NCBI RefSeq assembly: GCF_018139565.1
Contig: NZ_JAGSPK010000002.1
Coordinates: forward strand, 186,001-250,000
Length of the DNA stretch: 64,000 bases
Reading direction: 5' to 3'
DNA from: Cognatundibacterium rivi
GTDB taxonomy: Bacteria; Pseudomonadota; Gammaproteobacteria; Burkholderiales; Burkholderiaceae_D
The notes beneath the pieces were generated by a model. It saw nothing but the letters and a program-made list of their open reading frames with translations, did not search any database and was not told where the DNA came from. The position numbers were made by a program, and so were the translations under genes. Shown piece after piece: positions 7,758 to 17,749 of this stretch. Within the stretch, counting starts at the first letter, position 1, and every line of letters begins with the position of its first letter.

Positions 7758-9833
7758 TTATTTGCTCAGGTCAATCGCATATTTGGCGAAACCATTGGCA
7801 TCGAGTGCGCCTTCGGATTTCACCAGGCTCAAGCCAGAATTATTGGCGATGGCCAATTTGCCAGGTGCTGAGCGCAGAATGACAGGACCAGCAGTGGCGG
7901 CTTTAACGAAACTCCAGCTTTTGCCCGAGCCATTTTTTGCCAGTGTCAGTTTGCCTTGTTTTTTCACGTAATCGCTGACCACCGCCTGATTTGCATCAGG
8001 TGATTTGATGATGGTTTTGCTGCCGTCAATGCCTGGGACATTACCACCGCCTGCAGCACGATAGTCGTTGGTGGCAACGATGAAATCATCGGTGTCGGCA
8101 ATAGGCTTACCTGCGTATGTCAGGTTCACGATGCGGCTACCAGCGGCTTTCGTCACATCAATCTGATAGGTCAGCGCATTGTTTTCAGCGTAGAACACAT
8201 CGTAGTTATAGATGGTTCCATACGATGGCACCAGATCTTGCTCTGTGGTCAAAGCTGGATTGATTTGCGCGAACTGTTTTGCGACGGTTTCCAACCAGGC
8301 TTTCAGATCCGAACCTTTGATCTTGACTGCCTGGATATTATTGTTGCCGTACAAATACAGGTCGCCAGGATTTCGTACTTGCAGACCGACTGGTGCTGTC
8401 GATGTCGCTGTTGGTGCGACATCGGTAAAGTCCGTTGCACCGTTGCGGCCAGCCTTAAATGGCGCGCTGCAGGAAATAACTGGGATCGTTTTGTAACTGG
8501 CGATGGTCGCATCCGTCGAGTTGGTAATGAAATTTTTGACGTAATCGATTTGTGCCTGATTCACGATTTGAATCGCGCTGACATCGCCGACCAACGCAAA
8601 ATAGGCAGACATTTCAAAGTCAGTTGTCGTTCCCAGCGGCTGAGTTGCGTAAGACAGTGCTGCTTTATGCTCAGTATCGACCAGCGGCGCAACAGAGGCA
8701 TCGGCATCAACAATTGTTGTGCCATCTTTGTATTTAAAGCCGCGTGCTTCGACGTTGGTCTGATCTTTTTGTACTACCCATTTACCACCCTGGTATTTCA
8801 ATACCATCTGGATGATACCGAGGCGACGCCCCCAGCTTTGCGCCATGACGGTAGGAACACCATTCACCAGACCTTTGACAGTATCCACCTGGCTTGCTGG
8901 CAGCGCAGCTAAGGATGCGTCTATCGCAGGGCCGTTGGCTTCTTTGGCTTTCGGGAAGATCAGATGAGAGTGGCCTACCATCAAAGCATCAATACCAGTA
9001 TTGGTCAGATGCAGACTGGCATTTTCCATTTTCGGGCTATAGGCTGAAGCATCCAGACCGCCGTGAGACAAGGCAACGACCAGATCCGCACCTTTTGTGC
9101 GCATTTCCGGAATGTATTTATTCGCTGTTTCGACCGCACCATTCACCATGACTTTGCCCGCCAGGTATTTTTGATCCCAATCCATAATCTGCGGTGGGAC
9201 AAAGCCCATGATACCGACATTCAGCGTAACGCTCAGCGGTGATCCGTCTGGTGTCGTCGCATTGAATTTTTTAGGAATGATGGAGTAAGGATTGAAGATC
9301 GGTTTTTGGCTACTGATACCAACCACGTTGGCGAGAACCACTGGGAACTTAGGTGCGCCGCAGTTGACTGGTTTTGTGACGTCGCTCAGACCAAAATCAG
9401 TGTTGGTGATTTGGCTGAGGAAATTCAGGCCATAGTTGAATTCGTGATTGCCAACACCGGCACCGTCATATTGCAGCGCGTTCATCACTTTATGGATGGC
9501 CATCGTGCCACTGCAAGTAACTGGCGAGGCTACCGCTTGATAATCGCCGAGCAATGTACCTTGAATGACGTCGCCATCATCCAGCAATACGGTATTTGGA
9601 TTTTCTGCACGTGCCGATTTGATCAGCGCAGCAGTGCGCTCAAGGCCGAGGCTGGTATCCGCTTTTAAGCCGTAGTAGTCATAACTCAGAATGTTTTGAT
9701 GTAAATCGGTCGTTTCAAGTAACGCGACTTTTAAAACAGTTCCCTCAGGAATCACGCTGACAGTATTTGAGCTGGTGCCGCAGGCTGTTAAAGCTAATGC
9801 TGTAAGCGGCGGTAGCCAATGGATTGTTTTCAT
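7758..9833 (-). CDS. cpdB: 2',3'-cyclic-nucleotide 2'-phosphodiesterase/3'-nucleotidase, lipoprotein
   Basis: 691 residues with lipobox LTAC near residue 18, so it is probably anchored in the envelope, unlike soluble E. coli CpdB (about 650 residues). The calcineurin-type metallophosphatase domain shows TTDLHQNILSYDYY, DDGDVIQG, GNHEFNYG, ALSHGG and VGHSH, all metal-ligand motifs. The C-terminal 5'-nucleotidase domain follows from about residue 380, including NDYRAAGGGNVPG. The family hydrolyses periplasmic 2',3'-cyclic nucleotides and 3'-nucleotides for phosphate and nucleoside scavenging. Single gene with its own terminator. A 14-bp palindrome lies about 40 bases upstream of the start. Confidence 0.9.
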   Translation of the reverse strand: MKTIHWLPPLTALALTACGTSSNTVSVIPEGTVLKVALLETTDLHQNILSYDYYGLKADTSLGLERTAALIKSARAENPNTVLLDDGDVIQGTLLGDYQAVASPVTCSGTMAIHKVMNALQYDGAGVGNHEFNYGLNFLSQITNTDFGLSDVTKPVNCGAPKFPVVLANVVGISSQKPIFNPYSIIPKKFNATTPDGSPLSVTLNVGIMGFVPPQIMDWDQKYLAGKVMVNGAVETANKYIPEMRTKGADLVVALSHGGLDASAYSPKMENASLHLTNTGIDALMVGHSHLIFPKAKEANGPAIDASLAALPASQVDTVKGLVNGVPTVMAQSWGRRLGIIQMVLKYQGGKWVVQKDQTNVEARGFKYKDGTTIVDADASVAPLVDTEHKAALSYATQPLGTTTDFEMSAYFALVGDVSAIQIVNQAQIDYVKNFITNSTDATIASYKTIPVISCSAPFKAGRNGATDFTDVAPTATSTAPVGLQVRNPGDLYLYGNNNIQAVKIKGSDLKAWLETVAKQFAQINPALTTEQDLVPSYGTIYNYDVFYAENNALTYQIDVTKAAGSRIVNLTYAGKPIADTDDFIVATNDYRAAGGGNVPGIDGSKTIIKSPDANQAVVSDYVKKQGKLTLAKNGSGKSWSFVKAATAGPVILRSAPGKLAIANNSGLSLVKSEGALDANGFAKYAIDLSK

Positions 9834-10177
9834 GTTGTCTTTCTCAATTTTAGGTTCAGAAACGGTTGCCAGCGATTGCGCAATCGATTGCTAATTTCAT
9901 TAAAAAATATGAATTTTTATTCTTTGTCTTCATTCCCAGCAGACCTGAGGATTATCAGTGGTGAATATGTCAATGATATGACAGTACAATATTTTCTTTT
10001 TATTAATGCACAGTTGTTTCTGAAAATGAAGTAAAAATTCGTTCTGATTTCTCGCCATCCAGACGTGAGCCGGTGTTTGGAAATATAATTCTGTCCTGCA
10101 AACAAGATGTTGTTAAAGCGTTTTGCTTTAATGGCGTTGTCTTGAAGCAATTCTCTATTCAGTTTCTGACCAATCAC
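9834..10177. promoter_or_regulatory. Divergent region with a 14-bp palindrome
   Basis: This is the shared upstream region of cpdB and the patatin gene. A perfect palindrome CGATTGCGCAATCG occupies 9873-9886 and may be an operator for the leftward gene. The rest is AT-rich, with no other gene seen. Confidence 0.4.
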
Positions 10178-11146
10178 ATGCCAACCTTCTTCGTGTTTTC
10201 TATTACCACACTTAAATTACGTTTTTCAAAATTCAAAAAATACACAGCGTTCTTTGCCTCGGTGTCCGCATTGAGCCTGATGAGTGCTTGTATGAGCACG
10301 CAGCCATCGGTCGTGCCGACGCCAGTAACGGCGATTCCTGTTGCCAAGGCGAACCGGCCAGTCAAGATAGGTCTGGCGTTAGGTGGTGGCGCGGCGCGCG
10401 GTTTTGCCCATATTGGCGTTATTAAAGCACTGGAGTCGCAGGGAATACAGGCTGATATCGTGGTTGGTACCAGCGCTGGCAGCGTTGTCGGGGCGATGTA
10501 CGCTGCGGGTAACAATGGCTTTGCGCTGCAGAAGATGGCGCTGGAAATGGATGAGGCAACGATTTCTGACTGGTCTTTACCCTTGTTTGCCAAATCCAGT
10601 GGTGTGCTGAAAGGGGATGCTTTGCAAGCGTACGTCAATCGTATGGTGCATCAGACGCCGATTGAAAAACTTAAAAAGCCGTTTGGTGCAGTGGCAACCG
10701 ATCTGTCCAGCGGGCAAGCTGTTTTATTTCAACGCGGTAATACTGGTACGGCGGTACGCGCATCGTCTGCGGTGCCCGCAGTTTTTCAGCCAGTACGGAT
10801 CAATGACCGTCAGTATGTCGATGGTGGTTTAGTGGCTCCTGTACCGGTACGTTTCGCCAGAGATATGGGGGCCGATCTGGTGATTGCCGTCAATATCTCT
10901 CAGCAACCCGAAGCGCAAAATGGCAATAGTACGATCGATATTTTGTTGCAGACAGTGACAATCATGGGGCAGAGCATTAATCACTTCGAGCTGAAACAGG
11001 CGGATGTGGTGATTCGCCCTGAATTGCCAAGCATGAAGGGCAGTGATTTTGCGGGGCGTAATTTGGCGATACTGGCGGGTGAGCGCGCGGCGATGGCGGC
11101 GATGCCTGAATTGAAGCAGAAATTAAAGGCGATGCAGGAGCGCTGA
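10178..11146 (+). CDS. Patatin-like phospholipase lipoprotein (RssA/NTE type)
   Basis: The patatin core is clear: oxyanion loop LGGGAARG, nucleophile elbow GTSAGS and catalytic Asp in DGG followed by L-V-x-P-V-P. The N-terminus has a hydrophobic helix with lipobox MSAC, so the protein is probably lipidated and exported. Patatin-like proteins are serine acyl hydrolases acting on lipids; the substrate is not known. The ATG at 10178 gives 322 residues; no good ribosome site is seen there and an upstream frame runs to 10073, so the start is uncertain. A strong terminator follows. Confidence 0.85.
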   Translation: MPTFFVFSITTLKLRFSKFKKYTAFFASVSALSLMSACMSTQPSVVPTPVTAIPVAKANRPVKIGLALGGGAARGFAHIGVIKALESQGIQADIVVGTSAGSVVGAMYAAGNNGFALQKMALEMDEATISDWSLPLFAKSSGVLKGDALQAYVNRMVHQTPIEKLKKPFGAVATDLSSGQAVLFQRGNTGTAVRASSAVPAVFQPVRINDRQYVDGGLVAPVPVRFARDMGADLVIAVNISQQPEAQNGNSTIDILLQTVTIMGQSINHFELKQADVVIRPELPSMKGSDFAGRNLAILAGERAAMAAMPELKQKLKAMQER

Positions 11147-11170
11147 TTGTAAAGTCATTGACCGGTAAAT

Positions 11171-11187
11171 ATACTCCCGGGGAGTAT
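11171..11187. repeat. ATACTC/GAGTAT inverted motif
   Basis: ATACTC and GAGTAT are joined by CCGGG-type sequence and lie just behind the patatin gene; a further GGGGGAGTATAT lies at 11240-11251. The same core occurs in the 741-848 element. Confidence 0.4.
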
Positions 11188-11192
11188 TTTAC

Positions 11193-11228
11193 AAAGCCTG
11201 GTGTTGACGCTGACGCCAGGCTTTTTTA
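11193..11228 (+). terminator. Terminator of the patatin gene
   Basis: AGCCTGGTGT pairs with ACGCCAGGCT (10 bp, one G-T pair), followed by TTTTTTATTT. Confidence 0.85.
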
Positions 11229-11271
11229 TTTGAAAATCAGGGGGAGTATATGCGGAGAGTTGAAATGCTAA

Positions 11272-11814
11272 CTATTGCTTGGTGTCGTTGTCGTTAATGC
11301 GGCGGGCGCCGTTGAACCGATTTTTCCAGTAGGCAATATCCATGCTTTCTATCCGCACCTGACCACCAGCGGAAGGAGAGTGAATAAATTTATTATCCCC
11401 GAGGTAAATGCCAACGTGTGAAAAGCCGCGTCGCAATGTGTTGTAAAACACCAGATCGCCGGGTTGAAGATCTTTCTGATCGATATTTTCGCCAACGCGA
11501 CTGATTTCTGCTGCGGTACGGGGCAGGTTGGCACCTAACGCATCTTTAAATACTAGGCGTACAAACCCGCTGCAGTCGAGGCCGTTTTCCGGCGTGCTAC
11601 CGCCACGTTTGTAGCGTATGCCCATGAAGTCCATCGCTTTCATGGTCAGATCAGAGGCACGTTGTTTGATTTCTTGCAGTTTGCTGAACGCAGTGGAGGA
11701 TTCAGGGAAGGGGTTGTCGCTTGCCTGAGCCTGATAGCAGACGGATAGTTGCAATGCTGCTGCGACGAGCACTAATGTGGCATTTCTTTTTAGTCTGGAA
11801 ACGTTTATTAGCAT
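11272..11814 (-). CDS. NlpC/P60 family (C40) cell-wall hydrolase
   Basis: A 180-residue exported protein. A signal peptide covers about the first 32 residues and ends in AQA. The NlpC/P60 catalytic set is complete: Cys in GLDCSGFVRLVF, His in GFSHVGIYLG and the third residue region in KFIHSPSAGG. Family members cleave gamma-D-glutamyl-diaminopimelate bonds in peptidoglycan stem peptides. The ATG at 11814 is preferred; a TTG at 11862 would add a charged leader before the signal. It is a single-gene unit converging with the patatin gene. Confidence 0.88.
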   Translation of the reverse strand: MLINVSRLKRNATLVLVAAALQLSVCYQAQASDNPFPESSTAFSKLQEIKQRASDLTMKAMDFMGIRYKRGGSTPENGLDCSGFVRLVFKDALGANLPRTAAEISRVGENIDQKDLQPGDLVFYNTLRRGFSHVGIYLGDNKFIHSPSAGGQVRIESMDIAYWKNRFNGARRINDNDTKQ

Positions 11815-11990
11815 CTTGGCACTTATTGAAGAAAACGGGTCAACTTTAAGCGAAGTCTTCAATAATGTAAACCTTTAGGGTCTCATTTCATGGATCGCCC
11901 CTTTTAAAGGTAAAAATTGAAAAACACTTTTTACTCCAATGAAATTCGGCATCGCGTACAATCCCCGCTCTACTAAATACGGAGCTGACT

Positions 11991-12398
11991 ATGCAAACCA
12001 AACCTATCCTGACGCTGGACGATGTCAAAAAAATCGCTGCAGCAGCCGAGGCGGAAGCGAAAGCCAACAATTGGGCGGTGGTGATCGCGATTGTTGATGA
12101 TGGTGGGCATCTGATGTGGTTGCAACGACTGGATGGCGTGGCGCCTGTGTCTGCGCATATTGCACCAGCGAAGGCAACGACGGCTGCCTTAGGTAAGCGT
12201 GAGTCTAAGATTTATGAAGATCTGATTAATAACGGGCGCTATTCATTCCTCAGCGCGCCGCTGATTGAGGGAATGCTCGAAGGGGGTGTTCCTATTTTTG
12301 TTGATGGCCATTGTGTTGGCGCTGTTGGCGTTTCGGGAGTGAAATCTCAAGAAGATGCGCAAATTGCCAAAGCAGGGATTGCCGCCTTAGGTTTGTAA
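11991..12398 (+). CDS. GlcG/HbpS (heme-binding protein) family protein
   Basis: 135 residues with the GlcG/HbpS fold signatures: VVIAIVDDGGHLMWLQRLDG near the N-terminus and IEGMLEGGVPIFVDGHCVGAVGVSG at the centre. It is cytoplasmic, with no signal peptide. Family members include HbpS and GlcG; several bind heme or cobalamin-like ligands, but the role here is open. The start is well set by GGAG seven bases upstream of ATG. No glycolate genes lie beside it. An 11-bp inverted repeat follows the stop. Confidence 0.8.
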   Translation: MQTKPILTLDDVKKIAAAAEAEAKANNWAVVIAIVDDGGHLMWLQRLDGVAPVSAHIAPAKATTAALGKRESKIYEDLINNGRYSFLSAPLIEGMLEGGVPIFVDGHCVGAVGVSGVKSQEDAQIAKAGIAALGL

Positions 12399-12407
12399 TT
12401 GCTGATC

Positions 12408-12458
12408 TTCCCGCGTTTTTATTCAAGGACGCGTAGTGGCTAAGTTGAAACGCGGGAA
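12408..12458. repeat. Perfect 11-bp inverted repeat downstream of GlcG-like gene
   Basis: TTCCCGCGTTT (12408-12418) and AAACGCGGGAA (12448-12458) enclose 29 bases. There is no clear U-tract behind the second arm, so it may be a processing or stability stem and not a terminator. Confidence 0.6.
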
Positions 12459-12484
12459 TTCAGGGATTTGTAAGGGTTTATGAT

Positions 12485-12513
12485 TTGCCTGAGAGGTGGT
12501 TTTGAGCTATAAT
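12485..12513 (+). promoter_or_regulatory. Sigma-70 promoter for carAB
   Basis: TTGCCT (12485-12490) and a perfect TATAAT (12508-12513) are separated by 17 bases. This predicts a start near 12520 and a leader of about 140 bases before carA. The leader holds an inverted repeat AGGCCG (12585-12590)/CGGCCT (12604-12609). Confidence 0.8.
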
Positions 12514-12662
12514 TCGAGGGTTTAACTAATTCGAAATCTCGCCGTAGCGCCTACCCAAATTCTCATCGCTCCATTCTTATTGACAGGCCGCTCGTTTATC
12601 GTTCGGCCTGAGATAACGCAACTTGGGGCGTCGCAGCGGCGGTAACAATACAGGAGTTGCCC

Positions 12663-13826
12663 TTGCTGCCCATTCCGCAGTCCCTTCTTCGTTCCGGTCA
12701 GGACACCGCCATACTTGCTCTTGCCGATGGAACTATTTTCACTGGATATTCTATTGGCGCTGCCGGTCATACTCTTGGTGAAGTTGTTTTCAACACTTCC
12801 ATGACTGGCTATCAGGAAATCCTCACCGACCCCAGTTACAGTTCTCAAATTGTCACCCTGACGTATCCGCATATTGGTAACACTGGTGTTAATTCTGAAG
12901 ACGTTGAATCTGACAAAATTCACGCCGCTGGCCTGATTATTAAAGATTTACCGCAACTGGTTTCCAATTTCCGCTCCGAACAATCCCTCTCTGCTTACCT
13001 CCAGTCCCAAAACATCGTTGCTATTGCCGGTATTGATACCCGCAAGCTGACGCGTATCTTGCGTGAAAAAGGTGCGCAAGGTGGTGCGATTCTGGTTGGT
13101 GCTGATGCTGAAAAAGCGATCGCGCTGGCGAAATCATTCCCAGGCCTGTCCGGTATGGATCTGGCGAAAGTTGTTTCTGCCAAGCAGGCTTATGAGTGGA
13201 CTGAATCTGAGTGGGTGCTGGGTCAGGGTTATGGTCAGTTGAAAGATCCAATGTTCCATGTGGTTGCTTTCGACTTCGGCGTCAAGCGCAATATTTTGCG
13301 CATGCTGGCTGAGCGGGGTTGCAAGGTCACCGTATTACCAGCGCAATCTACGGCTGCCGAAGTGCTGGCGCTGAATCCTGATGGCGTGTTTTTATCGAAT
13401 GGTCCTGGCGACCCTGAGCCTTGCGATTACGCAATTACTGCTGCCAAAGAGTTGATCGAGAAGGGTATTCCGACCTTTGGTATTTGCCTTGGTCATCAAA
13501 TCATGGCGCTCGCATCTGGTGCGAAGACTCTGAAAATGAAATTCGGTCATCACGGTGCCAACCACCCGGTACAGGATCTGGATACCAAACAGGTATTGAT
13601 CACGTCACAGAATCATGGTTTTGCGGTTGATGCGACTTCCTTGCCAGCAAATTGCCGTGTTACGCACGTGTCTTTGTTTGATGGCTCCCTGCAAGGTTTT
13701 GCGCGTACTGACAAGCCAGCTTTCTGCTTCCAGGGGCATCCTGAAGCGTCTCCGGGACCGCATGATATTGCCTACCTGTTTGATCGCTTTATCACATTGA
13801 TGACCACGGCAAAGACAGGAGAATAA
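12663..13826 (+). CDS. carA: Carbamoyl-phosphate synthase small (glutaminase) subunit
   Basis: Provides ammonia from glutamine to CarB for carbamoyl phosphate, the precursor of pyrimidines and arginine. The N-terminal CarA domain starts [17 protein letters not shown], and the class I amidotransferase domain carries the nucleophile Cys near residue 275 (FGICLGHQ) and the His/Glu pair in [12 protein letters not shown]. The TTG at 12663 is the best start, six bases after AGGAG; a TTG at 12657 would overlap that site. 387 residues, the usual length. carB follows after five bases, so both are translated from one transcript. Confidence 0.97.
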   Translation: MLPIPQSLLRSGQDTAILALADGTIFTGYSIGAAGHTLGEVVFNTSMTGYQEILTDPSYSSQIVTLTYPHIGNTGVNSEDVESDKIHAAGLIIKDLPQLVSNFRSEQSLSAYLQSQNIVAIAGIDTRKLTRILREKGAQGGAILVGADAEKAIALAKSFPGLSGMDLAKVVSAKQAYEWTESEWVLGQGYGQLKDPMFHVVAFDFGVKRNILRMLAERGCKVTVLPAQSTAAEVLALNPDGVFLSNGPGDPEPCDYAITAAKELIEKGIPTFGICLGHQIMALASGAKTLKMKFGHHGANHPVQDLDTKQVLITSQNHGFAVDATSLPANCRVTHVSLFDGSLQGFARTDKPAFCFQGHPEASPGPHDIAYLFDRFITLMTTAKTGE

Positions 13827-13831
13827 TAAAA

Positions 13832-16800
13832 ATGCCAAAACGTAACGACATAAAAAGTATTTTAATTATCGGCGCTGGCCCTATCATCATCGGTCAGGCT
13901 TGCGAATTTGATTATTCCGGCGCACAGGCTTGTAAGGCTTTGCGCGAAGAGGGTTACAAAGTCATTCTGGTGAACAGTAATCCTGCCACCATCATGACCG
14001 ACCCGGAAATGGCCGATGTGACTTACATCGAACCGATTACCTGGCAAGTGGTTGAACGCATCATCGCTAAAGAAAAACCGGATGCGATCCTGCCTACCAT
14101 GGGTGGCCAGACTGCGCTGAATTGCGCGCTGGACTTATGGCGCAATGGCGTGCTTGATAAATATAAAGTCGAACTGATCGGTGCAACGCCTGAGGCGATT
14201 GATAAAGCGGAAGATCGACTGAAATTTAAGAATGCGATGACCAAGATTGGTCTTGGTTCCGCCCGCTCCGGTGTTGCGCACTCGATGGATGAAGCGTGGA
14301 CGGTGCAAAAGGAAGTGGGCTTCCCGGTCATCATTCGTCCGTCGTTCACGATGGGCGGAACGGGTGGCGGTATTGCTTACAACCCTGAAGAATTCGAAAC
14401 CATCTGCAAACGCGGTCTGGAAGCGTCACCAACCAACGAATTGCTGATTGAAGAATCGCTGATAGGCTGGAAAGAATATGAGATGGAAGTCGTGCGCGAC
14501 AAGGCCGACAACTGCATCATCGTCTGCTCCATCGAAAACCTGGATCCTATGGGCGTCCACACCGGTGACTCCATTACGGTTGCTCCGGCGCAAACGTTGA
14601 CGGATAAAGAGTATCAGATCATGCGTAACGCCTCGCTGGCGGTACTGCGTGAAATTGGTGTGGATACCGGTGGTTCTAACGTGCAGTTCTCGGTTAATCC
14701 GGCGGATGGTCGCATGATCGTCATTGAGATGAATCCGCGTGTGTCCCGTTCATCTGCGTTGGCATCGAAAGCGACTGGTTTTCCTATTGCTAAGATTGCT
14801 GCGAAGCTGGCTGTCGGCTTCACACTCGATGAATTGCGTAATGAAATTACAGGTGGTGCAACACCAGCTTCTTTCGAGCCTTCGATTGATTACGTCGTCA
14901 CCAAGATTCCACGTTTCGCATTTGAAAAATTCCCGCAAGCAGATAATCGCCTGACGACACAGATGAAATCTGTCGGTGAAGTGATGGCGATCGGCCGCAC
15001 ATTCCAGGAATCGTTCCAGAAAGCGTTGCGCGGTCTCGAAGTTGGCGTTGATGGCATGAATGAAAAAACCCAGGACCGCGAAACCCTGGAAAAGGAACTT
15101 GGTGAGCCTGGCCCGGACCGTATCTGGTATGTAGGCGATGCGTTTGCCCAGGGCTTTACCATGGAAGAAGTGCATCAACTGACGCATATCGACCCATGGT
15201 TCCTGGTGCAGATCAAAGATATCGTGGATATTGAGTTGTGGCTCGATGAGCAGTCGCTCGACAGCGTGGATAAAGCGCTGATGCTGCAATTGAAGCAAAA
15301 AGGTTTCTCTGACCGTCGCCTGGCAAAGTTGTTGAAGACGACTGACACAGCGATTCGTGAAAAACGCCGTACTCTGGGTGTGCGCCCAGTGTATAAACGC
15401 GTTGATACTTGCGCCGGTGAGTTCGCCACGAACACCGCCTACATGTATTCGACTTATGAAGAAGAATGCGAATCTTATCCTACCGATAAGAAAAAGATCA
15501 TGGTGCTGGGTGGCGGCCCTAACCGCATCGGTCAGGGTATTGAATTCGATTATTGCTGCGTACACGCCGCATTTGCAATGCGCGAAGATGGTTATGAAAC
15601 CATCATGGTCAACTGCAATCCTGAAACTGTGTCGACAGACTACGACACTTCTGACCGTCTGTATTTTGAGCCGCTGACGCTGGAAGATGTACTGGAAATC
15701 GTCGATAAAGAAAAACCAGTTGGTGTAATCGTGCAATACGGTGGGCAGACGCCTTTGAAACTGGCACTGGATCTGGAAGCGAATGGTGTTCCTATCGTTG
15801 GAACTTCGCCTGACATGATTGATGCTGCTGAAGATCGCGAACGCTTCCAGAAAATGTTGCAGGAATTGGGCTTGCGTCAGCCGCCTAATCGTACCGCGCG
15901 TACTGAGGCGGATGCGCTGGCACTGGCACAGGAAATTGGTTACCCATTGGTTGTGCGTCCATCGTATGTGTTGGGTGGTCGTGCGATGGAAATCGTCCAT
16001 GAACAACGCGATCTTGAGCGTTACATGCGCGAAGCCGTCAAGGTGTCGCATGACTCTCCAGTCTTGCTGGATCGCTTCCTGAATGATGCGATTGAAGTTG
16101 ACGTTGATTGCTTATCTGATGGACGGCGTACGTTCATCGGTGGCGTGATGGAACATATTGAGCAGGCGGGTGTGCACTCCGGTGACTCTGCATGTTCATT
16201 GCCACCATATTCTTTGTCGCAAGAGACTATTGCTGAACTCAAGCGCCAGACTGCGCTGATGGCCAAGGGCTTGAATGTCGTTGGTTTGATGAATGTGCAG
16301 TTCGCGATTCAAAAACAAGACGGTAAGGATGTTGTTTTCGTTCTTGAGGTAAATCCACGCGCTTCCCGCACGGTGCCTTATGTGTCTAAATCAACGGGCT
16401 TGCAACTGGCGAAAATCGCTGCGCGTTGCATGGTCGGTCAGTCGCTGGATTCGCAGGGAATTGGCGCTGAAGTTGTACCGCCATACTTCAGCGTTAAAGA
16501 GGCAGTCTTCCCGTTTGTGAAGTTCCCTGGTGTCGATACAATTCTTGGCCCAGAAATGAAGTCAACCGGCGAAGTCATGGGGGTTGGTAAAACCTTTGGC
16601 GAAGCTTTCGTGAAATCGCAACTGGGTGCGGGCGTAAAATTGCCGACTTCTGGTAAGGTTTTCCTCAGCGTGAAAAATAGTGATAAGCCACGCGCGGTAA
16701 AAGTAGCAAAAGACCTGGTGGAGCTTGGTTTTTCTGTTGTTGCCACACGTGGCACAGCTGCTGCGATTGCTGCTGAGGGGGTTGCTGTTTCCATCGTTAA

Positions 16801-17050
16801 TAAAGTGGTTGAAGGGCGGCCGCATGTTGTTGATATGATCAAAAACAATGAAATTGCGATGGTCATCAACACAGTTGAAGAAAAGCGGAATGCGATTACT
16901 GATTCACGTGCAATTCGTACCTCAGCACTGATTGCGCGTGCGACGACTTTCACAACGATTGCAGGTGCTGAAGCTGCAGTCGAAGGTATGCATCATTTGA
17001 ATGAATTGCATGTTTATGATTTACAAGGTTTGCATAAGACCTTAAACTGA
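13832..17050 (+). CDS. carB: Carbamoyl-phosphate synthase large subunit
   Basis: 1072 residues, full length. Seen in order: N-terminal preATP-grasp with [18 protein letters not shown], first ATP-grasp ([15 protein letters not shown]), oligomerisation region, second preATP-grasp ([17 protein letters not shown]), second ATP-grasp ([13 protein letters not shown]) and a C-terminal MGS-like allosteric domain from about residue 940 ([15 protein letters not shown]). It makes carbamoyl phosphate from bicarbonate, two ATP and ammonia channelled from CarA. RBS GGAG lies about ten bases before the ATG. The operon ends with a two-tier terminator. No frameshift or missing motif is seen. Confidence 0.98.
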   Translation: MPKRNDIKSILIIGAGPIIIGQACEFDYSGAQACKALREEGYKVILVNSNPATIMTDPEMADVTYIEPITWQVVERIIAKEKPDAILPTMGGQTALNCALDLWRNGVLDKYKVELIGATPEAIDKAEDRLKFKNAMTKIGLGSARSGVAHSMDEAWTVQKEVGFPVIIRPSFTMGGTGGGIAYNPEEFETICKRGLEASPTNELLIEESLIGWKEYEMEVVRDKADNCIIVCSIENLDPMGVHTGDSITVAPAQTLTDKEYQIMRNASLAVLREIGVDTGGSNVQFSVNPADGRMIVIEMNPRVSRSSALASKATGFPIAKIAAKLAVGFTLDELRNEITGGATPASFEPSIDYVVTKIPRFAFEKFPQADNRLTTQMKSVGEVMAIGRTFQESFQKALRGLEVGVDGMNEKTQDRETLEKELGEPGPDRIWYVGDAFAQGFTMEEVHQLTHIDPWFLVQIKDIVDIELWLDEQSLDSVDKALMLQLKQKGFSDRRLAKLLKTTDTAIREKRRTLGVRPVYKRVDTCAGEFATNTAYMYSTYEEECESYPTDKKKIMVLGGGPNRIGQGIEFDYCCVHAAFAMREDGYETIMVNCNPETVSTDYDTSDRLYFEPLTLEDVLEIVDKEKPVGVIVQYGGQTPLKLALDLEANGVPIVGTSPDMIDAAEDRERFQKMLQELGLRQPPNRTARTEADALALAQEIGYPLVVRPSYVLGGRAMEIVHEQRDLERYMREAVKVSHDSPVLLDRFLNDAIEVDVDCLSDGRRTFIGGVMEHIEQAGVHSGDSACSLPPYSLSQETIAELKRQTALMAKGLNVVGLMNVQFAIQKQDGKDVVFVLEVNPRASRTVPYVSKSTGLQLAKIAARCMVGQSLDSQGIGAEVVPPYFSVKEAVFPFVKFPGVDTILGPEMKSTGEVMGVGKTFGEAFVKSQLGAGVKLPTSGKVFLSVKNSDKPRAVKVAKDLVELGFSVVATRGTAAAIAAEGVAVSIVNKVVEGRPHVVDMIKNNEIAMVINTVEEKRNAITDSRAIRTSALIARATTFTTIAGAEAAVEGMHHLNELHVYDLQGLHKTLN

Positions 17051-17059
17051 TAAAAATTA

Positions 17060-17157
17060 CAGTATTGGTACTCTGAGTTCCAATACTGCATCTTCGATAC
17101 AGAGGTCACAAAAGACATCACTTACGCTGATGTCGGATGTGGCCTCTGTATTTTTAC
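17060..17157 (+). terminator. Two consecutive hairpins ending the carAB transcript
   Basis: The first is CAGTATTGG/CCAATACTG (17060-17088), without a rightward U-tract. The second has an outer stem ATACAGAGG/CCTCTGTAT (17097-17151) enclosing GACATC/GATGTC, followed by TTTTTACTTTT, an intrinsic terminator. greA starts 20 bases later. Confidence 0.8.
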
Positions 17158-17176
17158 TTTTAAAAGTGTGAACGAT

Positions 17177-17653
17177 ATGAGTACAGTACCTATTACCAAG
17201 TTCGGTGCAGAGTTGTTGAAGCAAGAGTTGCACAACCTGAAGACAAAAGAGCGCCCAGACGTGATCAACGCAATTGCGGAAGCGCGCGCGCAAGGAGACT
17301 TGTCTGAAAATGCTGAGTACGATGCTGCCAAAGAACGTCAGGCTTTTATTGAGGGGCGGATTGCTGAGTTAGAGGGGAAGCTGGGATCGGCGCAAATTAT
17401 TGACCCGTCTACTTTGGATGCCGAGGGGCGTGTCGTGTTTGGTGCGACCGTGCATCTGGAAGATCTGGAAACGGAACAGAAGGTTAGTTATCAGATCGTC
17501 GGAGAAGATGAAGCCGATATTAAATTAAGCAAAGTATCAATTACATCACCGATAGCCCGTGCTTTGATTGGTAAATATTCTGGTGATGTTGTTGGAGTGC
17601 AGGCGCCAGCAGGTGTTCGTGAGTACGAAATTTTAGAAGTCAGTTATATTTGA
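17177..17653 (+). CDS. greA: Transcription elongation factor GreA
   Basis: 158 residues from ATG 17177, exactly the family length; an upstream GTG at 17168 would add three residues. The N-terminal antiparallel coiled coil contains ARAQGDLSENAEYDAAKE, with the acidic tip (D, E) that reaches the RNA polymerase active site and stimulates cleavage of backtracked RNA. The C-terminal FKBP-like domain ends with the usual SPIARALIGKYSGD region. It lies directly behind the carAB terminator, so it is transcribed by read-through or from a promoter in the hairpin region. No strong ribosome site is seen. Confidence 0.96.
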   Translation: MSTVPITKFGAELLKQELHNLKTKERPDVINAIAEARAQGDLSENAEYDAAKERQAFIEGRIAELEGKLGSAQIIDPSTLDAEGRVVFGATVHLEDLETEQKVSYQIVGEDEADIKLSKVSITSPIARALIGKYSGDVVGVQAPAGVREYEILEVSYI

Positions 17654-17674
17654 TGACTTCGGTTTGATGGCGTT

Positions 17675-17706
17675 ACCCGGCCATCAAAGATGGCCGGGTC
17701 ATTTTT
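17675..17706. terminator. Terminator between greA and yhbY
   Basis: An 11-bp perfect stem ACCCGGCCATC/GATGGCCGGGT with AAA loop, followed rightward by CATTTTTG. It serves greA and probably also yhbY, which converges on it. Confidence 0.85.
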
Positions 17707-17749
17707 GTCGGATGAAAAGTTCACCCGACGCCAACACTTACTTAATGAA

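Noticed and set aside
14750..16051. 433-codon frame antisense to carB
   Set aside because: It lies wholly inside carB on the other strand; its His/Phe/Arg-rich composition is that of an antisense shadow.
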